Shown: positions 1 to 12,025, numbered from the stretch's first letter. The stretch: DNA of 57,774 nt from Mycobacterium gastri (GCF_002102175.1 NZ_LQOX01000122.1:1-57774); one strand, 5' to 3'. The notes: generated by a model not told the origin, from the sequence alone. Translations and numbers: made by a program.

Positions 1-340
1 GACTGTGCCGTCAGGGCGGCCGATCATGGATGTGGCCGCCCCACATACACAGTCAAAGCCGTCACCGCACACACGATGCGGCGGCATGACAGCCGGTGAG
101 CACGTGAGACATACCCGAACGCCCGCCATCACAACAGGTTTGAGCGAAGGTGCGGTATCGGCGTGCCGAAAACAGAGCCAAGGTGTGCGCAAGAGGACAT
201 CGTTGACAGCAGCATTCGTGGTCAGCCTGAATTTCCGGTCAGGTGGGCACATTGCGCATCGCCCCACTCAGAGACTCATGTGGCCAATGTGATTAACGCG
301 GCTGACGATGTCACTGAGGTAACGACGTGATCAGGGCTGC
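1..340. other. stretch with no recognisable gene
   Basis: There are 340 bases before the first convincing gene. The only long open frame, on the plus strand from about position 5 to 292, has a low-complexity composition, no family motif and no ribosome binding site, so I do not call it. In M. tuberculosis the corresponding position lies between lppZ and Rv3007c. I see no promoter or repeat worth naming. Confidence 0.5.
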
Positions 341-901
341 TTAGGGCACGTCGAGGGTGAACCTCACGCCGTATCGACGGGTCACCTCAGTAGGTCCGTA
401 GAACCGCCCTGTCGGTTCCTCGTGACCGGGGTCGAGGTCGTCGATGTCGGAGAGGTAAAGCAGTTCTTCGGAGCATTCGGGAGCCCAGACGCTCACGGGC
501 TCCAGCAGGTAGCACACGTGATCTCCGACATCGCTGCGACTTGCTGTCCTGCCGACGAACCACGCCACCGCGTCATCGAGAATCGGCATCCCAAACGGGC
601 CGGCGCGCCATGGGCAGCGAGCGAATTTGTCTTTGTCGTCCCCCGTTTGGCTGGCGAACAGTTCGGCCAGGGCGCGGTGGTGCTGCGCCAACAAGTGCAC
701 CGCCACATGGTCAGATCGGCCGGCCACCTCGGCGGTGCGGTTACTCCTGGGCATGCCGATCATGAAACTCGGGGGCTGCACACTCGTTTGAGTGGCGAAG
801 CCGACCAGACAACCCGAAGGGTGACCATCGGCCTGGGTGGTCACTACGAATACCGGGGAATCCAGCATCGTCATCAGGTCATCGAACGATTCATCGATCA
901 C
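341..901 (-). CDS. flavin reductase-like FMN-binding protein (Rv3007c-like)
   Basis: A 186-residue protein of the flavin reductase-like (split-barrel FMN) family, probably an FMN or F420-linked oxidoreductase in the cytosol. The family pattern is visible: an N-terminal strand pair around VFVVTTQADG (residues 17-26), then a GFATQTSVQPPSFMIGM segment, which is the typical flavin-binding strand-loop, and an SDHVAVHLLA stretch. The start is GTG at 901. The match in size and neighbourhood (next to gatB) is to M. tuberculosis Rv3007c, which is slightly longer. The substrate cannot be predicted. It lies 84 bases beyond the gatB stop on the same strand, so it may be read through from the gatB transcript. 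Confidence 0.8.
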   Translation of the reverse strand: MIDESFDDLMTMLDSPVFVVTTQADGHPSGCLVGFATQTSVQPPSFMIGMPRSNRTAEVAGRSDHVAVHLLAQHHRALAELFASQTGDDKDKFARCPWRAGPFGMPILDDAVAWFVGRTASRSDVGDHVCYLLEPVSVWAPECSEELLYLSDIDDLDPGHEEPTGRFYGPTEVTRRYGVRFTLDVP

Positions 902-985
902 CTCAACATCATGAATCGCCGCGACGCCTTTCGACAGCTTTCGTAGCGAACTCGTAGAGACCAGTCGGCGAACCGGCAGCCGGGG

Positions 986-2506
986 CTAACCCTGACCGCA
1001 GGCCGCCAACACCAGCTCGCGCACCCGGGCCGCGTCGGCCTGCCCGCGGGTAGCCTTCATCACCGCGCCTACGATCGCACCCGCCGCAGCCACCTTGCCG
1101 CCCCGAATCTTCTCAGCCACATCGGGATTGGCGGCCAGTGCCTCGTCGACCGCGGCCTGGGTCAGCGAGTCGTCGCGGACCAGCTCCAAGCCACGGTCAG
1201 CCATCACCTCCTCGGGTTCGCCTTCTCCGGCCAGCACACCTTCGACGACCTCGCGGGCGAGCTTGTTGGACAGCTTGCCGTCCTCGACCAACCGGACGAC
1301 GGCTGCGACCTGGGCAGGCGTGATGGCCAGTTCGTCCAGCCCGATACCCGCCTCGTTGGCCTTCTGCACCAGGAAGTTCCCCCACCACGAGCGCGCCTCC
1401 TGGCTGGAGGCTCCGTGCTTGACGGTCTCGGCGACCAATTCGACCGCGCCGGCGTTCACCAAATCCCGCATCACCTCGTCGGAAATGCCCCATTCCTGCT
1501 GAATCCGCTTGCGGCTCAACCACGGTAACTCAGGAATGGTTTGGCGCAGTTGCTCGACCAGCTCGCGGCTGGGTGCGACGGGCTCCAGATCGGGCTCGGG
1601 AAAATACCGATAGTCCTCTGCGGTCTCCTTGGTGCGGCCGGGGCTGGTGTAGCCGGCCTCGTGGAAGTGCCTGGTCTCTTGGGTGATCTGGCCGCCGGCC
1701 ACCAAGATCGCGGCCTGACGCTGCATCTCGTAGCGCACCGCGACCTCGACGCTCTTGAGCGAGTTGACGTTCTTGGTTTCGGTTCGGGTGCCGAATTCGG
1801 TTGTACCCCTGGGCTTTAGCGACACATTGGCGTCGCAGCGCATCGACCCCTGGTCCATCCGCACGTCGGATACGTCCAACGCCCGCAACAAGTCTCGCAA
1901 AGCGGTCACATAGGCGCGGGCGACCTGCGGCGCACGTTCTCCGGCTCCCTCAATGGGCTTGGTCACGATCTCGATCAGCGGCACGCCGGCACGGTTGTAG
2001 TCGATGAGCGACGTCGTCGCCCCGTGGATGCGGCCCGTCTCGCTGCCGATGTGGGTCAGCTTGCCGGTGTCTTCCTCCATGTGAGCACGCTCGATCTCGA
2101 CTCGCCAGGTGGTGCCGTCTTCCAGCGGCGCTTCGAGGTAACCGTTGATGGCGATCGGCTCGTCATACTGCGAAATCTGGTAATTCTTCGGCATGTCCGG
2201 GTAGAAGTAGTTTTTCCGGGCAAAGCGGCACCATGGAACGATCTCGCAGTTCAGCGCCAAGCCGATGCGGATCGCCGACTCGACCGCAGCCCGGTTGAGC
2301 ACGGGCAACGAACCGGGCAGCCCCAGGCACACCGGGCATACCTGGGTATTCGGCTCCGCACCGAACGCCGTGGCGCAGCCGCAGAACATCTTGGTCGCGG
2401 TGGACAGCTCAACGTGAACTTCCAGACCGAGAACCGGATCGAAGCGGGCGACGACGTCGTCGAAGTCCAGCAGGTCAGCCCCTGAAGCCCGGGCGGCAGC
2501 AGTCAT
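986..2506 (-). CDS. gatB: aspartyl/glutamyl-tRNA amidotransferase subunit B
   Basis: GatB is the kinase/tRNA-binding subunit of the GatCAB complex, which converts Glu-tRNA(Gln) and Asp-tRNA(Asn) into the amidated forms in the cytosol. The frame encodes 506 residues with the signature [15 protein letters not shown] near the N-terminus, two CxxC-type zinc cysteine pairs (CGC and CPVC) and the C-terminal YqeY/GatB helical domain. The open frame extends 15 codons further upstream, but the ATG at 2506 gives the usual length and the conserved MTxAA start. GatA and GatC lie about 2.5-4 kb upstream on the same strand, separated by pfkA and a ParA-like gene, the usual mycobacterial arrangement except for the ParA-like insertion. 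Confidence 0.96.
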   Translation of the reverse strand: MTAAARASGADLLDFDDVVARFDPVLGLEVHVELSTATKMFCGCATAFGAEPNTQVCPVCLGLPGSLPVLNRAAVESAIRIGLALNCEIVPWCRFARKNYFYPDMPKNYQISQYDEPIAINGYLEAPLEDGTTWRVEIERAHMEEDTGKLTHIGSETGRIHGATTSLIDYNRAGVPLIEIVTKPIEGAGERAPQVARAYVTALRDLLRALDVSDVRMDQGSMRCDANVSLKPRGTTEFGTRTETKNVNSLKSVEVAVRYEMQRQAAILVAGGQITQETRHFHEAGYTSPGRTKETAEDYRYFPEPDLEPVAPSRELVEQLRQTIPELPWLSRKRIQQEWGISDEVMRDLVNAGAVELVAETVKHGASSQEARSWWGNFLVQKANEAGIGLDELAITPAQVAAVVRLVEDGKLSNKLAREVVEGVLAGEGEPEEVMADRGLELVRDDSLTQAAVDEALAANPDVAEKIRGGKVAAAGAIVGAVMKATRGQADAARVRELVLAACGQG

Positions 2507-2557
2507 GGGCTCGATCCTAGTGCCGACCGGGAGACCCCCGGAGCCGGACATCTGCCA

Positions 2558-3739
2558 CTAAACCCGCTTTGGGACCCGCTTTGGGAACATGTCCGCCAAC
2601 GTGGCCGTCAGCTCCAGGTACGCGCGCCGGCTTTCCTTGCTCAACCGGTCCAGACCTATTTCTTTGCCCGCATGGATGTGCCGGTCGAACGGCAGGACCA
2701 CCGTGGCCGCCACGTCGACCGACAACTGCTCGAGCTCCTTACCGGCCACAGTGCTCGGCCGGGCCGGCTCGGTGTGGTTGAGCGCTAACACCGTCGTCGT
2801 GAGCAGCTGCTGATACCCGTTGTTGCGCAACCACTCCAGCGTGATTCTGGTCTTTCGTATCGCGTCGATCGAGGTGCTGGTGACGACCACCAGGGCCCGC
2901 GATTCCGGCAACACCGCTTCCATAGCGCTGGACTCGAGCGCCTTGACGCAGTCCACCAGGACCACCGAGTAATGCTTGCGCAGAATGGAAAACACTTTGA
3001 CGACGTCGCTGCGTTCCACTCGCCAATTGCTCTTCGAATATTCGGGCAGGCCGAGCACTTCCAGCCCGCTGCTGTTCATATAGGTATGCGCCCGCACGTC
3101 CGGATATCTTGTGACCGAATCGTCCATGAGCAGGTCCACCATATTCAGCCGGCTACGGCGGCCATGCCGATCGGACAAGTCGCCGCCGTCGATGTCGACG
3201 GCGACCACCCGGTCGTTGCGCACCTGCGCGAAAGTCGAGCCGAGTGCCTCGACCACCGCGGTCTTGCCGACCCCGCCTTTGAGGTTGAGCACGGCAATGG
3301 GAAACGCGCTTCCGACCAGGGCGCGGACGCGCTCGCACAGCTCACGTTCGTATGCCGGCCCTTTGCCGGGGCCAAAGTCTTTGCGGCATATGCGCCAGAT
3401 CAGGTCTCGCCAGCTGAAACCGCCGGTGTCGTCGTTGTGCCGCTCGTCAAGAACATCAAGTGCCATCCCACCCGGAGCCCGTTCACGAGGAGACGGCGGG
3501 GCGACCGGTGTCGCCGCGGGGGTCCGACCTGTCGACCACGGCGCAGCGGGGGACGAACGGTAGGCAGGGATATTGCGGCGGTAGACGCGCGGGACCGTGG
3601 TGGACGGGACCGTGGTGGACGCCCAATCGGCCGGAGGGCGCCGGCAGGGCGGGGCGGTGTGCCGGTCCGGCGGCGCCGATCGCGGCACCGGCGGCGCGGC
3701 CTGAGGCAGGTCCCCGCGACCCGGATCGCGGTTGCTCAT
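2558..3739 (-). CDS. MinD/ParA-like ATPase with proline-rich N-terminus (EspI/Rv3860-type)
   Basis: A 393-residue protein. Residues 1-90 are rich in proline, arginine and threonine, then comes a W-rich linker (FSWRDLIWRICRKDFGPG, about 108-125), then a SIMIBI ATPase domain with the deviant Walker A KGGVGKT at 154-160 and an acidic VDIDGGD strand. This layout is that of the ATPases found with type VII secretion (EspI, Rv3860, Rv3888c), although no ESX gene is in the window. Its function here is unknown; protein positioning or secretion support is inference. It sits 51 bases upstream of gatB and 153 bases downstream of pfkA, so probably shares their transcript. M. tuberculosis has no gene here as I recall, so it is an accessory insertion. 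A 15-base tandem duplication lies inside it. Confidence 0.8.
   Translation of the reverse strand: MSNRDPGRGDLPQAAPPVPRSAPPDRHTAPPCRRPPADWASTTVPSTTVPRVYRRNIPAYRSSPAAPWSTGRTPAATPVAPPSPRERAPGGMALDVLDERHNDDTGGFSWRDLIWRICRKDFGPGKGPAYERELCERVRALVGSAFPIAVLNLKGGVGKTAVVEALGSTFAQVRNDRVVAVDIDGGDLSDRHGRRSRLNMVDLLMDDSVTRYPDVRAHTYMNSSGLEVLGLPEYSKSNWRVERSDVVKVFSILRKHYSVVLVDCVKALESSAMEAVLPESRALVVVTSTSIDAIRKTRITLEWLRNNGYQQLLTTTVLALNHTEPARPSTVAGKELEQLSVDVAATVVLPFDRHIHAGKEIGLDRLSKESRRAYLELTATLADMFPKRVPKRV
3591..3620. repeat. 15-base perfect tandem duplication inside the ParA-like gene
   Basis: The unit gggaccgtggtggac occurs twice without a gap (3591-3605 and 3606-3620). On the coding (minus) strand it adds a second STTVP pentapeptide in the proline-rich region and keeps frame, a typical slippage duplication in a disordered segment. 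Confidence 0.9.
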
Positions 3740-3892
3740 ACCTCACGGTATAGCCGGGCTGATTTGCGCGGAAACCGCAAATGCGCAGGATTCCGGAAAT
3801 GCAAGCAACCGTCAAACAAGATTTAGCCCGGCGTTCAGCCCTCGCTACCGGATGTTCGACGAATGTCGAGCGATCCGTGCGAAACGTCGATG

Positions 3893-4924
3893 TCAGCCGA
3901 AGAACGCGGCGGCGTCGTCGTAGCGGCTCTGCGGCACCAGCTTGAGTTGGCGAACCGCGTCCGCCAGAGGAACACGGCCGATGTCTTGTCCGCGCAGCGA
4001 CACCATTTGGCCGTATTCGCCCGCGTGTGCGGCGTCGGCGGCGTTGACACCGAACCGGGTGGCAAGAACCCGGTCGTAGGCCGTCGGTGTCCCACCTCGT
4101 TGGACATGGCCCAGCACGGTCACCCGGACATCCTTGTTGATCCGCTTCTCCACCTCGGCGCCCAGCTGCGCGGCCACCCCGGTGAACCGCTCATGGCCGA
4201 ACTCGTCGATCCCGCCTTCGCGTAACTGGATGGAGCCGGCGACCGGTTTGGCGCCTTCGGCGACCACGCAGATGAAGTGCGAGTCGCCGCGCTGGAAGCG
4301 CTGTTTGACGAGCCGGCACACCTCCTCGACGTCGAAGGGCTGCTCGGGGATCAGCGTCATGTGAGCACCGGAGGCCAGACCGGAGTTCAGCGCGATCCAG
4401 CCGGCGTGGCGGCCCATCACTTCTACCAGCATCACCCGCTGATGGGATTCGGCGGTGCTGTGCAGCCGGTCGATGGCTTCGGTCGCCACCGTCAACGCCG
4501 TATCGTGGCCGAAAGTCACGTCGGTGCAGTCGATGTCGTTGTCGATGGTCTTCGGCACGCCGACCACCGGAACGTTCTCCTCCGACAGCCAGTGTGCGGC
4601 GGTCAACGTGCCTTCCCCGCCGATCGGGATCAGCACGTCGATGCCGTTGTCGTCCAAGGTCTGCATGATCTGGTTCAGGCCGGCGCGCAGTTTGTCCGGG
4701 TGCACGCGGGCGGTGCCCAGCATCGTTCCGCCTTTGGCCAGCAGCCGGTCGTTGCGGTCGTCGTTGCGCAGCTGCATGCGCCGGTTTTCCAGCAACCCGC
4801 GCCACCCGTCCTGGAACCCGACCACCGACGAGCCGTACCGGGCATCGCAGGTGCGCACCACGGCCCGGATGACGGCGTTGAGGCCGGGGCAGTCGCCGCC
4901 TCCCGTGAGAAGTCCAATCCGCAT
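3893..4924 (-). CDS. pfkA: 6-phosphofructokinase
   Basis: A 343-residue phosphofructokinase that phosphorylates fructose 6-phosphate in glycolysis. The N-terminus [16 protein letters not shown] is the nucleotide loop. GGEGT at 102-106 and PKTIDND at 124-130 are the residues used to sort the family. The combination GGEGT plus K125 is the actinobacterial type, mixed between ATP and PPi enzymes; M. tuberculosis PfkA, which has the same pattern, uses ATP. The open frame continues 20 codons upstream, but the ATG at 4924 places the conserved loop at the N-terminus and gives the exact family length. It follows gatA on the same strand after 108 bases that contain an inverted repeat. Confidence 0.95.
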   Translation of the reverse strand: MRIGLLTGGGDCPGLNAVIRAVVRTCDARYGSSVVGFQDGWRGLLENRRMQLRNDDRNDRLLAKGGTMLGTARVHPDKLRAGLNQIMQTLDDNGIDVLIPIGGEGTLTAAHWLSEENVPVVGVPKTIDNDIDCTDVTFGHDTALTVATEAIDRLHSTAESHQRVMLVEVMGRHAGWIALNSGLASGAHMTLIPEQPFDVEEVCRLVKQRFQRGDSHFICVVAEGAKPVAGSIQLREGGIDEFGHERFTGVAAQLGAEVEKRINKDVRVTVLGHVQRGGTPTAYDRVLATRFGVNAADAAHAGEYGQMVSLRGQDIGRVPLADAVRQLKLVPQSRYDDAAAFFG

Positions 4925-4960
4925 GCCATCATCTTGCACCGCGGGCCCGGCCCGTGGCGC

Positions 4961-5018
4961 CGAGCAGTCGCAGAATCGCACCAAAAGCGGGCGAACTGTG
5001 CGATTCCGCGTCTGCTCG
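4961..5018. terminator. imperfect inverted repeat between gatA and pfkA, terminator-like
   Basis: The left arm 4961-4981 and right arm 4998-5018 pair over 21 bases with two mismatches around a 16-base loop. The left arm begins cgagcagtcgcagaatcgca. It lies just past the gatA stop and upstream of pfkA. A nearly identical element lies at 44193-44250, again just past an operon end. There is no U-tract, as is common for mycobacterial hairpins, so termination is inferred. Confidence 0.65.
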
Positions 5019-5020
5019 CG

Positions 5021-5042
5021 CCTAGATGGCGCCTAGATGGCG
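5021..5042. repeat. 11-base tandem duplication across the gatA stop codon
   Basis: The unit cctagatggcg occurs twice, at 5021-5031 and 5032-5042. On the minus strand each copy carries the codons for Ala-Ile followed by TAG, so the end of gatA is duplicated and the first stop (5033-5035) is the one used. Confidence 0.85.
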
Positions 5043-6526
5043 CTCGGCAGCGGGCCGCGAGCGGCCTCGTAGGCGGCTCCCACCCGGTAGAGCCGGTCAT
5101 CGGCCAGGGCGGGCGCCATGATCTGCAACCCGACCGGCAGCCCGTCGTCCGGGGACAGCCCCGACGGCACCGACATGCCACAATGTCCCGCTAAATTCAG
5201 CGGCAATGTGCACAGGTCGAACAGGTACATCGCCAGCGGGTCGTCGACCTTCTCCCCCAGCGGGAACGCGGTGGTGGGAGTCGCTGGCGAGACCAGCACG
5301 TCGACCGATCGGTAGGCCTCATCGAGATCGCGGGCGATCAGCGTGCGCACCTTCTGGGCCTGGTTGTAGTAGGCGTCGTAGTAGCCGGCCGACAGCGCGT
5401 AGGTGCCGATCATGATGCGCCGCTTGACTTCCTGGCCGAAACCGGCCGCGCGGGTCATGGCCATCACCTCTTCGGCGCTGTGGCTGCCGTCGTCGCCGAC
5501 CCGCAGCCCGTAGCGCATCGCGTCGAAGCGGGCCAGGTTGCTCGACACCTCCGACGGCAGGATCAGGTAGTAGGCGGCCAGCGCGTGGTCGAAATGCGGG
5601 CAGTCGACTTCGCTGACCTCGGCACCCAACGCGGTCAGCTGCTCGACCGCGGCCTGGAACGACGCCAGCACTCCCGGCTGGTAGCCCTCACCCCGGAGCT
5701 GCTTGACCACCCCGATGCGCACTCCGCGAAGGTCGCCGGACGCCCCGGCCTTCGCGGCACCGACCACATCGGGCACCGCGGCGTCGACGGAAGTGGAGTC
5801 GCGCGGGTCGTGGCCGGCGATCACCTGGTGCAGCAATGCCGTGTCGAGCACGGTGCGCGCGCACGGGCCACCCTGGTCCAGCGACGACGCGCAGGCCACC
5901 AGCCCGTAGCGCGACACCGTGCCGTAGGTGGGTTTGACGCCGACGGTCGCGGTCAGCGCGGCCGGCTGGCGGATTGATCCCCCGGTGTCGGACCCGATGG
6001 CCAGCGGCGCCTGGAATGCGGCCAACGCCGCGGCGCTGCCACCGCCCGAGCCGCCGGGCACCCGGTCGACGTTCCATGGGTTGCGGGTCGGACCGTAGGC
6101 GGAGTTCTCGGTCGAGCTGCCCATCGCGAACTCATCCATGTTGGTCTTGCCCAGGATCGGGATCCCGGCCGCGCGCAACCGCGCGGTCAAGGTGGCGTCG
6201 TAAGGAGATCGCCAGCCCTCCAGGATCTTCGAACCGCAGGTGGTGGGCATGTCGATGGTGGTGAAGACGTCCTTGAGCGCCAGCGGCACGCCGGCCAGCG
6301 GCGACGGCAGCTGTTCGCCGGCGGCCACCTGCTTGGCCACCTGCTTGTCAATGGCAGCCGCGGCGCTCAAGGCCTGGTCGGCGCCCACGTGGAGAAAGGC
6401 GTGGTAGCGGTCGTCGGTTGCCGCGATCTGGTCCAGGCAGGCCTGAGTGAGCTCGGTGGACGACAGCTCCTTGGCGGCGATCTTGGCGCCCAGCGTGGCG
6501 GCGTCGGATCGGATGATGTCGCTCAC
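5033..6526 (-). CDS. gatA: aspartyl/glutamyl-tRNA amidotransferase subunit A
   Basis: GatA is the glutaminase subunit that releases ammonia for tRNA amidation by GatCAB. The 497-residue protein has the amidase-signature triad at the right spacing: Lys85 in [10 protein letters not shown], cis-Ser160 in PGGSGGGS, and the nucleophile Ser184 in [13 protein letters not shown]. The start is GTG at 6526 and overlaps the gatC stop by four bases (GTGA), so the two are translationally coupled. The length is normal. The gene ends in a duplicated Ala-Ile-stop segment (5021-5042). Confidence 0.97.
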   Translation of the reverse strand: MSDIIRSDAATLGAKIAAKELSSTELTQACLDQIAATDDRYHAFLHVGADQALSAAAAIDKQVAKQVAAGEQLPSPLAGVPLALKDVFTTIDMPTTCGSKILEGWRSPYDATLTARLRAAGIPILGKTNMDEFAMGSSTENSAYGPTRNPWNVDRVPGGSGGGSAAALAAFQAPLAIGSDTGGSIRQPAALTATVGVKPTYGTVSRYGLVACASSLDQGGPCARTVLDTALLHQVIAGHDPRDSTSVDAAVPDVVGAAKAGASGDLRGVRIGVVKQLRGEGYQPGVLASFQAAVEQLTALGAEVSEVDCPHFDHALAAYYLILPSEVSSNLARFDAMRYGLRVGDDGSHSAEEVMAMTRAAGFGQEVKRRIMIGTYALSAGYYDAYYNQAQKVRTLIARDLDEAYRSVDVLVSPATPTTAFPLGEKVDDPLAMYLFDLCTLPLNLAGHCGMSVPSGLSPDDGLPVGLQIMAPALADDRLYRVGAAYEAARGPLPSAI

Positions 6527-6822
6527 TCGGCGTCCGCCAGGATCTGCGGGACGGCGAAGCGGCCGTCAACGGCCTCCGGCGCCGCGGCCAGCGCCTGCTC
6601 CTGCGTCAGGCACGGCGCGATCTGGTCAGGGCGCATGACGTTGACGTCCTTGAGTGGGTTGTCGGTGGCCTCGACGCCGGTGACGTCGACGGCCTGGATC
6701 TGGCTGACGTGCGCCAAGATGGCATCGAGTTGACCGGCGAAGTGGTCGAGCTCATGGTCGGTGAGCGCCAGCCGGGCCAGCCGGGCCAGGTGGGCCACCT
6801 CGTCGCGGGAGATCTGGGACAC
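6523..6822 (-). CDS. gatC: aspartyl/glutamyl-tRNA amidotransferase subunit C
   Basis: A 99-residue subunit that wraps around and stabilises GatA in the GatCAB complex. The N-terminus [19 protein letters not shown] is the family signature, and the conserved RPDQ segment lies in the C-terminal third. The frame stays open far upstream, but the GTG at 6822 gives the exact family length and start motif; the extension has no similarity and runs through the divergent ACT gene. This is the first gene of the gatC-gatA unit, with a 103-base divergent gap to the ACT-domain gene. Confidence 0.95.
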   Translation of the reverse strand: MSQISRDEVAHLARLARLALTDHELDHFAGQLDAILAHVSQIQAVDVTGVEATDNPLKDVNVMRPDQIAPCLTQEQALAAAPEAVDGRFAVPQILADAE

Positions 6823-6925
6823 GAGCGAAAAGCCTAACCGTGAACGCACGGCGGGGCCGGGTTGGTCCGGCGAGCGCGTCCCTGCCGACATGCCCCGCGC
6901 GCGTCGCTGTGTAACAGTGTTGGCC

Positions 6926-7582
6926 GTGCCGTCGTATCTGTTGCGCATCGAGCTGGTCGACCGTCCAGGCAGCCTGGGGTCGCTGGCGGTTGCGCTCGGC
7001 TCGGTGGGCGCGGACATCCTGTCGCTGGACGTCGTCGAGCGCAGCGCCGGGTACGCGATCGACGACCTGGTGGTCGAGTTACCCCCGGGCGCGATGCCGG
7101 ATCGGCTGATTACCGCCGCCGAGTCGTTGACCGGCGTCCGAGTGGACAGTCTGCGCCCACACACCGGGCTGCTGGAAGCGCATCGCGAGCTGGAGCTGCT
7201 CGACCACGTCGCCGCGGCGCGCGACAACGCGTCCCGATTGCAAGTACTTGCCAACGAGGCGCCCAGGGTGCTGCGGGTGAGCTGGTGCACCGTGTTGCAC
7301 AGCTCCCAGGGCGCGTTGCACCGGCTTGCCGGCAGTCCGGGCGCCCCCGAAACCCGTGCCGATTCGGCGCCCTGGCTGCCCATCGAGCGCGCCGTGCCGC
7401 TCGACGGTGGCGCCGACTGGGTGCCGCAGGCCTGGCGTGACATGGACACCACGATGGTGGCCGCACCCTTGGGCGACCCGCACACGGCGGTGGTGCTGGG
7501 CCGGCCCGGCCCGGAATTCCGGCCCTCGGAGGTGGCCCGACTGGGCTATCTGGCTGGGATCGTGGCGACCATGCTGCGCTGA
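6926..7582 (+). CDS. ACT-domain protein (Rv3013-like)
   Basis: A 218-residue protein starting with an ACT domain ([23 protein letters not shown], then [12 protein letters not shown]), a small-ligand regulatory fold that usually binds amino acids. The C-terminal 130 residues look like a degenerate GAF/response domain and carry no catalytic motif that I recognise. The GTG at 6926 is preferred over upstream starts because it places the ACT strand at residue 2 and gives the length of M. tuberculosis Rv3013. It is transcribed divergently from gatC and converges on the F420 oxidoreductase gene 22 bases beyond its stop. A role in amino-acid sensing is inference. Confidence 0.85.
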   Translation: MPSYLLRIELVDRPGSLGSLAVALGSVGADILSLDVVERSAGYAIDDLVVELPPGAMPDRLITAAESLTGVRVDSLRPHTGLLEAHRELELLDHVAAARDNASRLQVLANEAPRVLRVSWCTVLHSSQGALHRLAGSPGAPETRADSAPWLPIERAVPLDGGADWVPQAWRDMDTTMVAAPLGDPHTAVVLGRPGPEFRPSEVARLGYLAGIVATMLR

Positions 7583-7604
7583 CCCGTTGCTCACCGGCGG
7601 CTTG

Positions 7605-8759
7605 TCAGCCGCGAGGCGCCCCGTGGCCTCGCCGGCTGGTAAGCGACCGGGCGATCCGCACGGTGGCCCATAGCCCGTAGCGAGCCGCACGCCGGGACAC
7701 CAGACCGGATACGGGTGCCAGGACTACGTGGCGCATACCCGCGTCGCCGAAGGCCCGCAGCTTGGCCACCACCTGCCGCGAAGTTCCCCACAGCAAAGGC
7801 CCCTCGGTCATCACGGCGTCCGGCACGGCGGCGATGGCCTGCTCGATCGCCCGGCGACCGTGGCGGTCGGGCACGAAGTCGACCAACGTATCGAAGTGCG
7901 CCCCGAGCGGGTGCACGGCCCCGGCCTGCCGCCACACATCGGCGGGCGCAGCCAGCCCAAGCAACCGGATGGCCTTTGTGTCGAGCATCGCCCGCGCCTC
8001 CCGCTCGGTCGCACCGATCACCGCGAAGCGATGCAGCGCCGGCGTGATCAACTCTGCGTCTCGCCCAGCCTCGGCCGCCGCCGCCCGCACCGCCGCCAGC
8101 TTGGCCGCATACTCCTGGGGCGAGACCACCGAGACGGGATACCACCCGTCGCCGTAGCGTCCCGCGAGCCGTAGCATTCGCGGACCGTGTCCGCCGACCC
8201 AGATCTGCGGTACCCGCCCGCGCGGCGCCTCGAGGTCCATGGTCGCCCGGTCGAGCCGAAAATGCTTGCCGGAGAATGTTATTGGCCCTCGCGCCGACAG
8301 GCATAGCCGGATCACCTGCAGAGCCTCCTCCAGTCGGGTGACCGGCTCGGAGAAGTCGAGTCCGTACGGGTCGATATTCATGCGCTCGCCCGCGCCGATG
8401 CCCAGGATGGGCGCGCGCCTGGTGAGATGAGACAGCGTCAGCATCGCCTGGGCGATGAGAACGGGGTGACGCCGAATCGCCTCGGTCACGCCGACGCCCA
8501 AGCGCAGTCGCCCGGCTCGCGACGCGAGATAGCCCAAGAGAACCTGGTAGTCATAAAACTCGTGTGGGCTCTGATCTTGCGCTGCCAGCCAGGTGAGGTC
8601 TTTGTTCCAGATGGCGCGGGGCACGCCGCTCTGGAAGTGGTCGATGAGCATCACCGACTCCAGCCGTGCCACCCGCGCCGCAAGCAATAACACCCGAGCA
8701 CCGCTCAATGGCGGCTGCGTCCCGATCTGCAGGCCCACCGAGATCGCCGAGTTTGTCAT
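7605..8759 (-). CDS. LLM-class F420-dependent oxidoreductase, phthiodiolone ketoreductase-like
   Basis: A 384-residue luciferase-like (TIM barrel) protein. The motifs LRLGVGVTEAIRRHPVLIAQAMLTL, ILGIGAGERMNIDPYGLDFSEPVTRLEEAL and PQIWVGGHGPRMLRLAGRYGDGWYP follow the order seen in Rv2951c, the F420-dependent phthiodiolone/phenolphthiodiolone ketoreductase of the phthiocerol dimycocerosate pathway. So it probably reduces a keto group on a lipid or other hydrophobic substrate with F420H2, but no polyketide genes are nearby. It lies 34 bases upstream of the end of ligA and converges with the ACT gene. I recall no equivalent between Rv3013 and ligA in M. tuberculosis, so it is an insertion. Confidence 0.8.
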   Translation of the reverse strand: MTNSAISVGLQIGTQPPLSGARVLLLAARVARLESVMLIDHFQSGVPRAIWNKDLTWLAAQDQSPHEFYDYQVLLGYLASRAGRLRLGVGVTEAIRRHPVLIAQAMLTLSHLTRRAPILGIGAGERMNIDPYGLDFSEPVTRLEEALQVIRLCLSARGPITFSGKHFRLDRATMDLEAPRGRVPQIWVGGHGPRMLRLAGRYGDGWYPVSVVSPQEYAAKLAAVRAAAAEAGRDAELITPALHRFAVIGATEREARAMLDTKAIRLLGLAAPADVWRQAGAVHPLGAHFDTLVDFVPDRHGRRAIEQAIAAVPDAVMTEGPLLWGTSRQVVAKLRAFGDAGMRHVVLAPVSGLVSRRAARYGLWATVRIARSLTSRRGHGAPRG

Positions 8760-8793
8760 GATCCTTTGCGCCCCAGGTCAACCCGTGCGCCGC

Positions 8794-10890
<2,097 letters not shown>

Positions 10891-10912
10891 CTAGCTGAGC
10901 ACGCTGACACGC

Positions 10913-10971
10913 CGAGATTGCCGTGACGGTCGTGGCGTGTCGGCTTAGGCTCAATCAGGACGGCAATCTCG
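10913..10971. terminator. perfect 12-base inverted repeat beyond the MetE-like gene
   Basis: cgagattgccgt (10913-10924) pairs exactly with acggcaatctcg (10960-10971). Between them a second nested pair, gacacgcc (10906-10913) and ggcgtgtc (10934-10941), competes with it. The element lies just past the stop of the minus-strand MetE-like gene and in front of ligA. It could terminate the former, form an alternative structure in the ligA leader, or bind a protein. Confidence 0.6.
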
Positions 10972-10987
10972 CGGAGGTCAGTCGAAA

Positions 10988-12025
10988 TCAGATGGCGTCC
11001 GGGTCCTCGGCGAACGCCTCGGCAGCCTTGCGGGCAAGCTCGATGGCGGCGCGGGCCCACTGCGGCGTCGCGCTGGCCAGGCCACAGGCCGGGCTGACGC
11101 CGATGCGCTCGGCCAGCAATGACCGACCGAAGCCGAGCCGATCGGTCACCGCGACCACCTCGGCCGCCACCTCCTCGACCGACGGCGGCCGCATCGGAGC
11201 GGCAACAGGAATCACGCCCAGCACCACCGTGCGGCCCGACTCGACGAAGGCCGCGATGCCGTCCAGGTCCGCCGCGCGCAGTGTGCCGGCATACACCGAC
11301 ACCGCACCAATAGCGCTGCGCGCCAACAGCTCCCACGGCAGCTGTGGCGCACAGCTGTGCACCATGACGTCCGCGCCGGCGGCCGCGGAGCAGGTGTCGA
11401 GCAACGCCTCGGCCACCGTCTCGTCCAGCGGGGCCACCGGGCTCAGGGCGGTTACTCCGGTCAGCCGGCCGCCCAGGGCCGCCGGCAAGGACGGCTCGTC
11501 GAATTGCACCACCACCGGCGTGTCGAGCCGGCGGGCCAGGGAAGCGCGGTGCGCGGCGACGCCTTCGGCCAGCGACGCCGCCAGGTCACGCACGGCGCCA
11601 GGGTCGGTGATCGCCCGGTGACCGTTGGCCAGCTCCAGCCCCGCGCTCAGCGTGATCGGTCCGGGCGCTTGCACCTTGACCACGCGCCCGGTGCCCCGCA
11701 GACCGGCGGTCTCCCAGGCTTCTTCGAGGGCGTCCATGTCTTCGTTGAGCATGCTGACCGCTCGGCGGGTCACCGCGCCGGGCCGGGCGACGATGCGGTA
11801 GCCGCGCGGCACGGTGTCGACGGCCAAATCGACCAGCAAGGCGCCGGCCCGCCCGAGCATGTCGGCGCCCACTCCCCTGGCGGGCAGCTCGACGAGGTGC
11901 GCCAGCGCATCGGCCAGCTCGCCGACGACGACCTCGGCGGCCGGCCGCGCCGCCGTGCCGGGCCAGGATCCGATGCCGGTGGCCCTTGCGAACGGCGGCG
12001 CGAAAGCCGGCGCGAAAACACTCAC
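10988..12025 (-). CDS. cobalamin-independent methionine synthase-like (UROD/MetE fold) protein, Rv3015c-like
   Basis: A 345-residue single-domain relative of the C-terminal catalytic barrel of MetE. The sequence has ATGIGSWPGTAAR near the N-terminus, VVQFDEPSLPA in the middle (the QFDEPxL signature) and DVMVHSCAPQLPWELL, where His-Ser-Cys matches the zinc-ligand strand HxC of MetE. It lacks the N-terminal MetE domain, so it may be a core methyltransferase using another methyl donor rather than a full methionine synthase. The length and position match M. tuberculosis Rv3015c (337 residues). The substrate is unknown. It is transcribed divergently from lpqA. Confidence 0.85.
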   Translation of the reverse strand: MSVFAPAFAPPFARATGIGSWPGTAARPAAEVVVGELADALAHLVELPARGVGADMLGRAGALLVDLAVDTVPRGYRIVARPGAVTRRAVSMLNEDMDALEEAWETAGLRGTGRVVKVQAPGPITLSAGLELANGHRAITDPGAVRDLAASLAEGVAAHRASLARRLDTPVVVQFDEPSLPAALGGRLTGVTALSPVAPLDETVAEALLDTCSAAAGADVMVHSCAPQLPWELLARSAIGAVSVYAGTLRAADLDGIAAFVESGRTVVLGVIPVAAPMRPPSVEEVAAEVVAVTDRLGFGRSLLAERIGVSPACGLASATPQWARAAIELARKAAEAFAEDPDAI

